From an uncultured Fidelibacterota bacterium (GTDB lineage: Bacteria; Fidelibacterota; Marinisomatia; Marinisomatales; UBA1611): a DNA stretch of 64,000 nucleotides. The DNA is taken from assembly GCA_913043235.1 (NCBI GenBank), contig CAJWLO010000002.1:34174-98173 (forward strand), given 5' to 3'. This document shows positions 55,032 to 64,000 of this stretch, in pieces. The notes below the pieces were generated by a model. The model ran no database searches. It had not been told where the DNA came from and saw nothing but the letters and a program-made list of their open reading frames with translations. The translations under genes and the position numbers were made by a program. The number at the start of each line of letters is the position of its first letter. Position 1 is the first letter of the stretch.

Positions 55032-56729
55032 ATGAAACTATTCACCCGGCTGCTCTTATATCTCGCTCTGATCGGTATTTCGCCATTATCAGAGACGGGA
55101 TACGTACGCGCAAATTCAGCTGAACAATCTAAAAAGAAAAAGTCTTCAAAATCCAAAAAGAAATCTTCCAAGAAAAAATCATCTAAATCAAAAAAACCAA
55201 CAGCAAAACAGAAAAAACAAGCCAATTCCTATTACAAGCGAGGAATGGCTAAGACCAAAAAGAAAGATTATAATGGTGCCTTAGAAGATTTAAAAAAATC
55301 CTATAAACTGGTACCTTCCAAGAAGACCAAAACTCAGATTGGAAAAATAACCGCTTTGGTTAAGAAAAAGAAATCAGTAGTTTCAACTTCTAAGGTTAAA
55401 GCGTTAGATAGTCCACCTATGGTGAAAAAGGGCCCTCGTATTAATACAGCTGCCTATGCAGATGAATTGTTCAATCTTACCGGAGAATTAAAATCATCCA
55501 ATAGAGAACTGGCGAGGGCCACTCGATATCTTTACGATGAAAAACCAAAACAAAAAAATGTAAGCATTCAACAAAAACCATTTTATACCACTGCTGATTA
55601 TGAAAAAGAAGCCCGAATGAACCCTGAGAATCTTTACCTGCAGAGGCAGTTGGGTATGCATTATGAAGGTATTGGAGATTGGTCTGCAGCAAAAGATATT
55701 TATCTTCGTGAAGTTGCGAAAAATCCTCAGAAGCCTGATGTGCATTTTTACCTGGGTTCACTCTACGCCAATATGGGCGAATATTCAAATGCCAAGTATG
55801 CTTTTGAGGAGGCGCTGGCTCTGGACCCGAACCACCGTGCGACAATTGAGGCTATGTCCATGTTCACTCAGACAGATGATCAGAGAAAATTGAGTCAGGA
55901 GATACTGACTCTGTCTTCTGAACGAGTTCCCGATGGACCTGCACAGCGGCTAAACCTTATTCGCCAAGACCTTGTTTCGGGTGATCTTAACAATGCTTTA
56001 AGAATGGCGGAAGAAGGCAATCGAGAATTTCCTGATCATGTGGGTTTTGTGCAGTTGATGGGGGAAGCTTACCTCAAAATGGGGCAAATTGAAGAATCCA
56101 AACAGAATTTTCAACGAGCCATCAAACTTAATCCAAAGGAAATTCAACCTCATTTATCTCTTGCTAACGTTTATTTTGAACAGGGGAAATATGTCTATGC
56201 TGCCCTTTCTTTTAGTAATGCCGTCTACTTGAATCCCGATAACCCGGACCACCGTTATATGCAGGGACTGAGTTATTTTAATGCTACAGAATGGGGTCGA
56301 GCCGCCGCAGCTTGGGAAGATATGCTTCACTATAAACCAAATAATGCCCTTGTAAAGAGTCTCCTTCCCCAAACCTATTATGTGATGGCGGTGGAATACA
56401 ATCGTATAGGCAATTCTACTATGGGGCGACAAGCTTTTGAAAATGCCCTCTCGGTCAATAATAATTCTTCCATATGGCTCCCAGGTGCTATGTCTACACT
56501 TGGGAAATTTTATCGAGAAAAAAATATGTTCAGGGAATCACTTGTTGCTTATCAAGAAGTGTTAGAATTGAGTCCTAATGATGCTGGTGCCTATATGGGT
56601 ATTGGAATTACTTATTGGAAGATGGATGAAAAACAACTGGCTCGGGCAAGTTGGGAACGTAGTTTGCAGATCCAGCCTGATAATAATGATTCCAGAGGCT
56701 GGCTGATCCTGTCTGAACAGGACTCCTGA
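55032..56729 (+). CDS. Exported TPR-repeat protein with a lysine-rich N-terminal segment
   Basis: The 565-residue protein has a signal peptide (to about residue 28), a lysine/serine run of about 30 residues (roughly 34-65), a short TPR, a low-complexity linker and then eight or so TPR repeats (about 185-560), e.g. YLQRQLGMHYEGIGDWSAAK and IQPHLSLANVYFEQGKYVYAA. Lysine-rich tails outside the cytoplasm often bind peptidoglycan or anionic polymers; TPRs mediate protein contacts. It is likely coupled to the following TPR-like gene. Confidence 0.82.
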   Translation: MKLFTRLLLYLALIGISPLSETGYVRANSAEQSKKKKSSKSKKKSSKKKSSKSKKPTAKQKKQANSYYKRGMAKTKKKDYNGALEDLKKSYKLVPSKKTKTQIGKITALVKKKKSVVSTSKVKALDSPPMVKKGPRINTAAYADELFNLTGELKSSNRELARATRYLYDEKPKQKNVSIQQKPFYTTADYEKEARMNPENLYLQRQLGMHYEGIGDWSAAKDIYLREVAKNPQKPDVHFYLGSLYANMGEYSNAKYAFEEALALDPNHRATIEAMSMFTQTDDQRKLSQEILTLSSERVPDGPAQRLNLIRQDLVSGDLNNALRMAEEGNREFPDHVGFVQLMGEAYLKMGQIEESKQNFQRAIKLNPKEIQPHLSLANVYFEQGKYVYAALSFSNAVYLNPDNPDHRYMQGLSYFNATEWGRAAAAWEDMLHYKPNNALVKSLLPQTYYVMAVEYNRIGNSTMGRQAFENALSVNNNSSIWLPGAMSTLGKFYREKNMFRESLVAYQEVLELSPNDAGAYMGIGITYWKMDEKQLARASWERSLQIQPDNNDSRGWLILSEQDS

Positions 56730-56757
56730 TTCGCGTTTTTTTCTTTTTCAATCATAC

Positions 56758-57876
56758 ATGGCTCGTGCATTATTCTTATTCCTGCTGATAAGCACTATTT
56801 TTTCACAGACGACCCACAAAGGTGATGACCTGGTAAAAGAAGGGGCCTTTGCATTTTATAATTATGAATATGACCGTGCACTTGAGATATTATCCCGGGC
56901 CCGGAAGGAACACCCAGACCACCCTGGAGTCCATTTTATCTGGGCTGCTGCTTCTTGGACCAAAAGCCTTGCTTATGACCCAGTTGATACAACCCATAAA
57001 GTCTTAGAAAAAGTACTCGCCGATGTTATACCTATTTATGATAGACTCGTAAAAAAATATCCTTATGATCCATATTATCGCTTGTTTCAGGGTTCTTCCA
57101 TAGGTCTAACAGCCCGTGTTACACTTGCTAAAAAAAAGTGGCTAGCGACCCTGCTTAGGGCTTACAAGGGTTTTGTAATTATTACGGATGTAGCCGAAAA
57201 AAATCCTGATATGATGGATGGTCGTCTTCCCCTAGGTATTGTTCAATATTATAGTGGCATGGGCAATGTCGTTATTCAATGGGCTGTTTCATTATATGGA
57301 CTCAATGCTTCAACAGAATCAGGATTGAATCAAATGATCTTGGCTGCAGATAATAGTAACTGGGCTTGGGTTGAAGCGAATGGTATATTGAGTTTTTTAT
57401 ATCTATGGGTGGAAGATGATCCCGTACTGGCGGGTAAACATTCTAGAAAATTGGTGGAAACATTCCCTAATAATTATTATTACCATATTATGTCACTCGA
57501 AGCTATGATAAAGATTGGAAGATTTGATGCAGCCTGGGAACTTATAGAGAATTTAACATCTACCGCTGAAAGGCTGACCCCTAGGCAGCGTGAATGGTAC
57601 CTACCGTATCTTGAATATGAAAAAGCACTATTAATGTTTGAACAAAAAGAGTATGGTTTGGCATTATTCCATGTTCAAGATGCAATTAACAATTATAGCG
57701 GTGAGCTAGATGTTATCCTTGGCTTTGCTTATCTATTGCAAGGTAAAATCAAGGATCTCACAGGAGATCGGGCTGGTGCAAAATCCAGTTACAGATCTTG
57801 TCTGAATCTGGATAATTTTTCATCAGCCATGTCTAGCGCGAACCAATATCTAAACAGACCTTTTTTTGTTCCATAG
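56758..57876 (+). CDS. Secreted helical-repeat (TPR-like) protein
   Basis: A 372-residue protein with a signal peptide (to about residue 20) and TPR-like helices: GAFAFYNYEYDRALEILSRARKEHPDHPG near the N-terminus and YGLALFHVQDAINNYSGELD near the end. The middle section is less regular. I do not recognise a named family. It ends one base before ispG. Confidence 0.7.
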   Translation: MARALFLFLLISTIFSQTTHKGDDLVKEGAFAFYNYEYDRALEILSRARKEHPDHPGVHFIWAAASWTKSLAYDPVDTTHKVLEKVLADVIPIYDRLVKKYPYDPYYRLFQGSSIGLTARVTLAKKKWLATLLRAYKGFVIITDVAEKNPDMMDGRLPLGIVQYYSGMGNVVIQWAVSLYGLNASTESGLNQMILAADNSNWAWVEANGILSFLYLWVEDDPVLAGKHSRKLVETFPNNYYYHIMSLEAMIKIGRFDAAWELIENLTSTAERLTPRQREWYLPYLEYEKALLMFEQKEYGLALFHVQDAINNYSGELDVILGFAYLLQGKIKDLTGDRAGAKSSYRSCLNLDNFSSAMSSANQYLNRPFFVP

Positions 57877-57877
57877 G

Positions 57878-59794
57878 ATGCAGGAATACTGTAATAGTCT
57901 CACTGAATACAGCCGATTAAATACCCGGGAGGTGCAGGTTGGTGATGTAGGCATCGGTGGTGGTAATCCTATTAGAATCCAGTCTATGACCACTGTCAGT
58001 ACCAGTGATACGGCGGCTGTTGTGGCCCAGTCAAAGCGAATGATTGAAGCGGGATGTGAAATTGTTCGTCTGACTGCTCCAAGTATCAGGGAAGCGGAAA
58101 ATCTACGAGTCATCAAAGAAACACTTAGAAACCAAGGCATAAAAACGCCCTTAGTGGCGGATATACACTTTACTCCGAACGCAGCTATATTGGCAGCAAA
58201 AATAGTAGAAAAAGTACGTATTAATCCTGGTAATTATGCTGATCGGAAAAAATTTGAAACACATGATTATTCTGATCAGGCCTATGAAGATGAATTACAA
58301 CGGATTCGAGAACGTTTCATGCCTCTGATCACAACCTGTAAAGCAGAAGGTACCGCAATGCGTATTGGTACCAATCATGGTTCTCTTTCGGATCGCATTA
58401 TCAGTCGTTTTGGAGATACACCCCATGGTATGGTAGAATCGGCCATGGAGTTTTTGCGGATTGCTGAGGGTGAAAATTATTATAATATCGTCCTATCCAT
58501 GAAAGCAAGCAATACCCAAATCATGATTCAGGCTTACCGTCTGCTGGTTAAAACAATGATTGTAGAAGGAATGAATTATCCTCTCCACTTGGGCGTAACG
58601 GAAGCAGGAGAGGCCGAAGATGGTCGTATCAAGTCTGCTGTCGGAATTGGCACGTTGCTTGAGGATGGACTAGGAGATACGATCCGGGTCAGCTTGACGG
58701 AGGAACCGGAGGCAGAGATTCCTGTTGCTTTAGAACTGGTGAAAAGATATGAAAATCGTGAAAAATATTTACCAATTGAACCTATTAAAAATATTAATTA
58801 CAATCCATTTTTCAGATCACGGCGGAAAACTAACCAGATTTTGAATCTGGGAGCTGCAGAAGTACCAAGAATCATTGGTGACCTTTCAAAATTTAATAAT
58901 ATTAAGCGTCATCATTTGGAGCCTTTCGGATATGTATACATAAAAGAACAGGATAAATGGCATATTACAGACTTGGCTGTGGATATAATTTATGTCGGGA
59001 CTGGGGTAATAGATTTTCCGCTTCCAGAGATGGTTTCTGTGCTACAGAGTTATAAAACCTTTGAAATAAAAGACCAGTATCATCCATATATTCCCATTAA
59101 TCAGTATAACCCTGCCAACTGGGGAAATGATCAATTAGTTTTTTTATCTGTGAATGCTAACGATCATAGAAAAACAACAAGAAATAAAATCAAAAACCGG
59201 GCAAGTACTATTTTGGTTGTATATTCCCAGAATAAGAATGCTTATACAGATTTGAGACGTTGGTTTATGTATTGTTTGGCAGAGGGCATAAGAAATCCGG
59301 TCATTGTTCAATGCCAATATCAAAATATGGCACCTGAGAAGTTTCTTTTATATAGTGCTACGGACTTAGGAGGCCTGCAGATTGATGGATTTGGTGATGG
59401 AATCTGGCTAAAAGGAGATCAGGAATATGGTTTTATCAATGATACTGCTTTTGGTATTCTACAGGCCAGCCGCAGTCGTATTTCCAAAACAGATTATATT
59501 TCCTGTCCTTCCTGCGGTAGAACCTTATTTAACCTTCAGGAGACTACCAGTAAAATACGCGACCAGACAGGACACCTAAAGGGTATAAAGATCGGAATCA
59601 TGGGCTGCATTGTGAATGGCCCTGGAGAAATGGCTGATGCTGATTATGGCTATGTGGGAACAGGGCCTGGAAAAATATCACTCTACAAAGGGCAGGATGT
59701 GGTTGCACGAAATATCCCCGAAGAATCTGCTGTAGATGCTCTAATTAATTTAATTGAACAGCATGGAGATTGGATAGAACCTGGAGATGTTTAA
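57878..59794 (+). CDS. ispG: 4-hydroxy-3-methylbut-2-enyl diphosphate synthase (long form)
   Basis: The 638-residue protein makes HMBPP in the MEP isoprenoid pathway. N-terminal TIM barrel: IRIQSMTTVSTSDT, VRLTAPS, LVADIHFTPNAA, VRINPGNYADRKK. C-terminal iron-sulfur domain: CPSCGRTLFNLQE and the third cysteine in GIMGCIVNGPGEMADADYGYVG. The middle insert of about 250 residues is the extra domain of the plant, Chlamydia and Bacteroidetes long form. I chose ATG 57878; an upstream TTG at 57866 lies inside the previous gene. Confidence 0.96.
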   Translation: MQEYCNSLTEYSRLNTREVQVGDVGIGGGNPIRIQSMTTVSTSDTAAVVAQSKRMIEAGCEIVRLTAPSIREAENLRVIKETLRNQGIKTPLVADIHFTPNAAILAAKIVEKVRINPGNYADRKKFETHDYSDQAYEDELQRIRERFMPLITTCKAEGTAMRIGTNHGSLSDRIISRFGDTPHGMVESAMEFLRIAEGENYYNIVLSMKASNTQIMIQAYRLLVKTMIVEGMNYPLHLGVTEAGEAEDGRIKSAVGIGTLLEDGLGDTIRVSLTEEPEAEIPVALELVKRYENREKYLPIEPIKNINYNPFFRSRRKTNQILNLGAAEVPRIIGDLSKFNNIKRHHLEPFGYVYIKEQDKWHITDLAVDIIYVGTGVIDFPLPEMVSVLQSYKTFEIKDQYHPYIPINQYNPANWGNDQLVFLSVNANDHRKTTRNKIKNRASTILVVYSQNKNAYTDLRRWFMYCLAEGIRNPVIVQCQYQNMAPEKFLLYSATDLGGLQIDGFGDGIWLKGDQEYGFINDTAFGILQASRSRISKTDYISCPSCGRTLFNLQETTSKIRDQTGHLKGIKIGIMGCIVNGPGEMADADYGYVGTGPGKISLYKGQDVVARNIPEESAVDALINLIEQHGDWIEPGDV

Positions 59795-59869
59795 CGTTGT
59801 TCATCCATTCCTTAGAATCGTATAATTGACATTGAAATAACCACCCAACTTTCCAGAAAAGAGCCAATT

Positions 59870-60310
59870 ATGAAGTTATGGATCTTAATTTTATCTACAG
59901 TTGCCTTTGCCGCCCAAAGTGGTGAGGGATCATTATCTCCGGCGGTTGCCCATTGGAGAACCTTGACAGTGGAAGAAAAGGAAACTTTCATCTATTCCTA
60001 TCTTGTGCAGGTTTATGAAACCCATAAAGAGCTGGAAGAATCACAGGGATTTGGTGGTATTACCAAGTGGTATTATGAAAATAAGGCTGAAATCGTTTAC
60101 GGAATTTTTGACCGTATGTATGATAATAAAATTGAATTAAGCGAAATGGTGAAATGGGTTGATGAGTACTACAGCCATGGAGAATATGCTAACAGTCCAT
60201 TTTTTGATGCCCTTGTTTTTGCGCTACGCTTCAGTGAAGCTTCGGGGTCAACCATGTGGCAGAAATATGAAAATCTGAAATTTGATAAAATCAAACCAGG
60301 TAAGGGATAA
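59870..60310 (+). CDS. Exported protein of unknown function
   Basis: A 146-residue protein with a signal peptide (MKLWILILSTVAFAAQS) and a helical, acid-rich mature part (EEKETFIYSYLVQVYETHKELE). I do not recognise a family. The TAA overlaps the next ATG, so the two are translationally coupled. Confidence 0.65.
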   Translation: MKLWILILSTVAFAAQSGEGSLSPAVAHWRTLTVEEKETFIYSYLVQVYETHKELEESQGFGGITKWYYENKAEIVYGIFDRMYDNKIELSEMVKWVDEYYSHGEYANSPFFDALVFALRFSEASGSTMWQKYENLKFDKIKPGKG

Positions 60311-60501
60311 TGTCATTACGACGCCCACACTTCATCAGGGCATGGCTGAAGCTGTATCATGAAGGTGGGCTCAAAAAACTGTTAAAAGTAAAAGGCTGGA
60401 AGATTGTTCTGGGTTTTTTTATCTTCTATCTGATCCGGGACTCTATTATTTATATTATTCTTCCGTATATAGCATATATATCACTTAGTAATTGGTTTTA
60501 A
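60310..60501 (+). CDS. Small single-helix membrane protein
   Basis: A 63-residue protein with a basic N-terminus (KKLLKVKGWK) and one long hydrophobic segment (34-58). No family recognised. Start ATG 60310 shares one base with the stop of the previous gene. Confidence 0.55.
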   Translation: MSLRRPHFIRAWLKLYHEGGLKKLLKVKGWKIVLGFFIFYLIRDSIIYIILPYIAYISLSNWF

Positions 60502-60568
60502 TATTAATTCCAAAGTATTCACCAGTTGTTGCTGGGGTGATTTAATATAATCGATGTAGTTTCCGCAC

Positions 60569-62515
60569 ATGGTTCACAAGTATTTTGTCTTCTTTTTTAT
60601 TACCTGCTTTCTTTTTGGTCAGGTCAAAACAGATAAACCTATATCTTCCTGTGGTCATGCTTTATCAGCGACTAGATGGTTGGGAACGCAATCTTCCATG
60701 AACGAAAACCAGGATAAGATTGATGTTACCTATTACAGAATTGAGTTTGAAATAGATATTGATAGGAAAGAAATTAACGGATCTGTATTAGCCAATGGAT
60801 GGATCGGTATGGATCAGCCTGATTCTTTAGAACTGGATTTTTCAGATGCGATGGTAGTTGATTCGGTGAAATTCTATAATGAATCACACCCATTTATCCA
60901 TGAAAATAACTTGGTGAAAATACCGGCACCAGAAGCTATAATTCCTGAAGGCTACGAATTCAGTATAGAAGTTTTTTACCATGGCGAACCTTCCCCTACA
61001 GGTTTTGGATCCTTCAACTTTGATACATATGCTAATGTCGATCATATATGGACCTTATCGGAACCTTATGGTGCCCGGGACTGGTGGCCGTGCAAGGACG
61101 ATCCATCAGATAAAGCCGATTCTGTGGATATCATCGTTACTGTTCCAGAAATACAAATTGTAGTATCGAATGGATTGTTGAAGGAAGTAATTGATCTGGG
61201 AGATGGAAGAAAACGGTATCATTGGGAAGAGAGATACCCTATAAGCACTTATCTTGTTTCTGTCACAACTTATCCATATACCGTATGGCACGATCAATAT
61301 ATAGGAATAAATGGCGACACCTTATCCTTGGACTATTATGTGTATCCAGACCATTATGATGATGTCTATGATAATTATTTACTTACGGATGACATGATGG
61401 AAGTATTTGCCCAACGGTTTGGTGAATACCCGTTCATGGAAGAAAAATATGGACATGCTGAATTTGGACGCGGTGGAGGCATGGAACACCAAACCATAAC
61501 AAGCTTAGGTGGCTATTCGGAATGGTTAATTGCCCATGAACTTGGTCATCAATGGTGGGGGAATCTTGTTACTTGTGCCAGCTTTCATCATATCTGGTTG
61601 AATGAAGGATTAGCGAGGTTTAGTGAATCGATCTGGGTAGAAAACCATTATGGCACTGAAGCGTATAGGGATTATTGGGATGGCCATGCCTATTATGGTC
61701 CAGGCACAATCTATGTTGAACAACCAAGCACGGCAGCGGCAATTTTCAATGGTAATCTTTCTTACAATAAAGCAGGCTGGGTTATCCACATGCTCAGGGG
61801 AGTTTTAGGTGATAGCACATTTTTCAGCGCCCTTAAATCCTATGCCCATAATGATTCATTGGCTTATGGCGCTGTTACTACGGAAGATTTTCAGGCTGTC
61901 TGTGAAGATGTTTCCGGCTTGAACCTAGATGATTTTTTCGACCAATGGATTTATGGTGAGCGGTACCCACAATATGCGATTTCCTGGGAAAAACAGGATA
62001 GTGATGAGTTGATTGTTACCATAGAACAAACCCAGAACTGGCAGTATTTTTCTATGCCCATACAACTTCGGGTTATTCTTCCTGGTGATACCCTAGATTA
62101 TACGGTTGAAAACAGCGGTGTTTATCAGGAGTATAACTTGGGACTGGTCGGTTCTTCTTCTTTTAATATTCTCCTGGACCCTGATGACTGGATCCTGAAA
62201 GAAGTTGAATACTTGAACAATGGTTACGAAGTCCCCGGCCCCACGATAATCACGCTATACTCGGCTTATCCGAATCCCTTCAATGAAGGTACAATTATAT
62301 CCTTTTTTATTCCAGAAACTGTGGGCCAAGCGCCATCGAAGGTCCAGATATTCGATTTAAACGGGCGTTTGGTTGAAACCCTTTGGTCAGGTCAATCGTT
62401 AATTGGTAAAAACAGGTATCATTGGTTGGCACACGGTCAAACCAGCGGCCTTTATTTTGTTAAATTAGACGTTGATGGTAAACAGTTCACACAAAAAGTG
62501 CAGTATATTAAATAG
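60569..62515 (+). CDS. Secreted M1 aminopeptidase with C-terminal sorting domain
   Basis: The 648-residue M1 enzyme has a signal peptide, the zinc site HELGH (323-327) with Glu346 in NEGLARFSE, and a GGGMEHQTIT variant of the substrate-binding GxMEN. A catalytic domain of about 470 residues is followed by a beta domain and, at the end, a sorting tail starting SAYPNPFNEGT. So one of the two secreted M1 enzymes of the window is predicted to be exported by the type IX-like route, whereas the HEAT-repeat one (51033) has no such tail. Confidence 0.92.
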   Translation: MVHKYFVFFFITCFLFGQVKTDKPISSCGHALSATRWLGTQSSMNENQDKIDVTYYRIEFEIDIDRKEINGSVLANGWIGMDQPDSLELDFSDAMVVDSVKFYNESHPFIHENNLVKIPAPEAIIPEGYEFSIEVFYHGEPSPTGFGSFNFDTYANVDHIWTLSEPYGARDWWPCKDDPSDKADSVDIIVTVPEIQIVVSNGLLKEVIDLGDGRKRYHWEERYPISTYLVSVTTYPYTVWHDQYIGINGDTLSLDYYVYPDHYDDVYDNYLLTDDMMEVFAQRFGEYPFMEEKYGHAEFGRGGGMEHQTITSLGGYSEWLIAHELGHQWWGNLVTCASFHHIWLNEGLARFSESIWVENHYGTEAYRDYWDGHAYYGPGTIYVEQPSTAAAIFNGNLSYNKAGWVIHMLRGVLGDSTFFSALKSYAHNDSLAYGAVTTEDFQAVCEDVSGLNLDDFFDQWIYGERYPQYAISWEKQDSDELIVTIEQTQNWQYFSMPIQLRVILPGDTLDYTVENSGVYQEYNLGLVGSSSFNILLDPDDWILKEVEYLNNGYEVPGPTIITLYSAYPNPFNEGTIISFFIPETVGQAPSKVQIFDLNGRLVETLWSGQSLIGKNRYHWLAHGQTSGLYFVKLDVDGKQFTQKVQYIK

Positions 62516-62872
62516 ATGGATAAGATTCGCATTCTTAATTTGAAGATTCCAGGTCGACATGGTGTCTATGACTTTGAAAAGGACCATGACCAAATATTTG
62601 AACTGGATGTGGAAATGCACAAGCAATTATCTGGTGCAGGTGAATCCGATAATCTGGAAGATACTGTTAACTATGATGATGCAGTAGCTTTGATCACCAC
62701 TGTTTTTTCTACTAAATGTTACAGTCTTCTGGAAGCACTGGGAGAAGCCATTTGTAGTAAACTTTTAAGTGAATATCCAATTGAAAAAGTTATTATAAAA
62801 ATTCGCAAACCCAATGCGCCGATCATTGAGAAGTTTGATACAGTTGAAGTTGAACTGGTAAGGCCAGTATAA
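62516..62872 (+). CDS. folB: Dihydroneopterin aldolase
   Basis: The 118-residue FolB makes 6-hydroxymethyl-dihydropterin for folate synthesis. Features: IPGRHGVYDFEKD, DTVNYDDAVALI, LLEALGEAIC and the lysine-containing VIIKIRKPNAPI. It starts directly after the aminopeptidase gene and is adjacent to folK. Confidence 0.93.
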   Translation: MDKIRILNLKIPGRHGVYDFEKDHDQIFELDVEMHKQLSGAGESDNLEDTVNYDDAVALITTVFSTKCYSLLEALGEAICSKLLSEYPIEKVIIKIRKPNAPIIEKFDTVEVELVRPV

Positions 62873-63379
62873 ATGTTTTCAAAGGTATTTTTATCTCTTG
62901 GATCCAATATCGGCGATCGTGAATCCAATCTGGCTCAGGCCACAATGGCGCTGTCTATTAATCTGAATATTTCTGATATCCAAAGTTCATCCTATTATGA
63001 ATCTGAGCCTCTTTACAACCCTGACCAGCCAAAATTTCTCAATTCTGTAGTTTCATGCTGTACAACGCTAAAACCATTTGAATTTCTAGATGTAGTTAAA
63101 CGGATTGAAACCATGCTGGGACGTACAGATCCCAGGGAAAAAAATCAGCCTAGAACCATCGATATTGATATTTTGCTTCATGGTGATGCTGTCTTGGAAA
63201 CGGAAGAATTGGTTCTGCCCCATCCTATGATGGGTTTACGTAAATTTGTATTATTACCCTTTGAGGAAATTGCTTCTGATTTTCAAATTCCGCACTTGAA
63301 TTTAACCGTAAAAGACTTATTTAATCATTGCCCTGACAAAACCACTGTTTTAAAACATTTCATGAAGACCCAGGCATGA
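62873..63379 (+). CDS. folK: 2-amino-4-hydroxy-6-hydroxymethyldihydropteridine pyrophosphokinase
   Basis: The 168-residue FolK has LSLGSNIGDRESNL at the N-terminus, ETMLGRTDPREKNQPRTIDIDILLHG in the centre (Mg-binding DIDI) and HPMMGLRKFVLLPFEEI near the end. It adds pyrophosphate to the pterin made by FolB. Starts right after folB; its TGA overlaps the next ATG. Confidence 0.95.
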   Translation: MFSKVFLSLGSNIGDRESNLAQATMALSINLNISDIQSSSYYESEPLYNPDQPKFLNSVVSCCTTLKPFEFLDVVKRIETMLGRTDPREKNQPRTIDIDILLHGDAVLETEELVLPHPMMGLRKFVLLPFEEIASDFQIPHLNLTVKDLFNHCPDKTTVLKHFMKTQA

Positions 63380-64000
63380 GAAATTTATATTATATTGCCA
63401 TTGAAGGAGCTATCGGAGTGGGTAAAACCAGCTTGGCCAACCTCATGTCCAAAGAACTCGGGGCACGGCTGGTACTGGAAGAGTTTGAAGAAAATCCATT
63501 TCTCCCAGATTTTTATAAGGATCCTGAAAGATACGCTTTCCAAGCTCAGCTATTCTTTCTTTTACAGCGTTATCGCCAGCAGCAGGAACTTCGCCAGGTT
63601 GACATGTTTCAGAACCTACTTGTCACTGATTATATGTTTGTGAAAGACCGTTTGTTTGCCTCCCTGAATTTAAATGAAAAGGAAATGCAACTCTATGACA
63701 CAGTAGCCAATCTTCTGGAACGGAATATTATTAAACCAGATTTGGTAATTTACCTACAGGCTGATACGGATACTTTGATGAAAAATATCGCTGCCCGTGG
63801 CCGAGAGATGGAACAGGATATTACTTGGGATTATATTGATGCATTAAATCAGGTCTATACAGAATATTTTTTCCGATACCAAGAAACTCCATTAGTAATT
63901 ATCAATACAAGTAATATCGATTTCGTTCATAATGAAAATGATCTAAAAGAAGTGATTAATTATATTCGTCAGCCTATATCAGGAACAAAATTTTATAACC
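63376..64000 (+). CDS. Deoxynucleoside kinase (dAdo/dGuo kinase type), 3'-partial
   Basis: The frame starts with ATG 63376 (overlapping the folK stop) and stays open to the right edge, 208 residues. The P-loop IEGAIGVGKTSLA (9-21) and EEFEENPFLPDFYKDPERYAFQ match the Dck/Dgk family, as does the KDRLFASLNL-like segment in TDYMFVKDRLFASL (DRS-type motif) and RGREMEQDI (lid). It phosphorylates purine deoxynucleosides for DNA synthesis. The C-terminus is outside the window. Confidence 0.87.
   Translation, partial: MRNLYYIAIEGAIGVGKTSLANLMSKELGARLVLEEFEENPFLPDFYKDPERYAFQAQLFFLLQRYRQQQELRQVDMFQNLLVTDYMFVKDRLFASLNLNEKEMQLYDTVANLLERNIIKPDLVIYLQADTDTLMKNIAARGREMEQDITWDYIDALNQVYTEYFFRYQETPLVIINTSNIDFVHNENDLKEVINYIRQPISGTKFYN

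Overview
The window reads as a piece of chromosome from a free-living, aerobic, probably marine bacterium of the FCB group. The closest fit by gene style is Candidatus Marinimicrobia (SAR406) or a near relative; this is inference, as there is no rRNA gene here. The evidence is: AT-rich but not extreme base composition; six secreted proteins that end in a Por/type IX-like C-terminal sorting domain with a YPNPFN-type motif; a short primary-type sigma factor without region 1.1; a long-form IspG; an Omp28-like lipoprotein; and aerobic markers (heme A synthase, CO dehydrogenase, AlkB-like monooxygenase). No tRNA, rRNA, CRISPR array, prophage or insertion sequence was found.

Layout. 1-2560: the end of a membrane protein and a propionyl-CoA synthetase. 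2659-13505 (possibly to 14870): a long one-strand cluster for a form I aerobic molybdenum-copper CO dehydrogenase, in the order coxM, coxS, coxL, coxG, an XdhC/CoxF-like protein fused to a YHS domain, coxD, coxE, a MocA-like nucleotidyltransferase, a second XdhC/CoxF-like protein, a NifS-type cysteine desulfurase, a YczE/YitT-like membrane protein and a DUF819 membrane protein. CoxL carries AYRCSFR, the form I signature that holds the copper-binding cysteine. 15119-19262: typA, a secreted class II glutamine-amidotransferase-like hydrolase, a sigma-70 gene and its terminator. 19608-27846: an orphan DNA methyltransferase (minus strand), a duplicated CPBP protease-like membrane protein, a secreted PGRP/amidase, a GIY-YIG-like protein, a short MscS channel and small membrane genes.

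28013-32809 is a 1598-residue secreted beta-helix protein. 32905-36400 holds a MazG-like pyrophosphohydrolase and a tight LemA/GIDE/membrane/lipoprotein operon. 36460-38646 (minus) is a sodium:solute symporter with a DUF4212 partner that lacks a normal start codon. 38726-45712 holds an Omp28-like lipoprotein, a small sorted protein, a macrodomain protein, a large metalloprotease-esterase fusion and a GAF-adenylate cyclase. 46027-49741 has a methyltransferase, a decayed Mth938-like gene, heme A synthase and an AlkB-type monooxygenase. 49782-64000 holds a beta-lactamase-fold lipoprotein, two M1 aminopeptidases (one with HEAT repeats, one with a sorting domain), small enzymes, two TPR proteins, ispG, folB, folK and a deoxynucleoside kinase cut by the window end.

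How it fits together: the cox cluster supplies the enzyme (M2S2L2), a membrane anchor (CoxG), Mo-Cu centre assembly (CoxD, CoxE), cofactor cytidylylation (MocA-like) and cofactor binding/sulfuration (two XdhC-like proteins plus NifS). CO electrons would enter an aerobic chain, consistent with heme A synthase nearby. The secreted peptidases, amidase and beta-helix protein with a shared sorting tail suggest a particle- or polymer-associated organic-matter lifestyle, with CO as a supplementary energy source.
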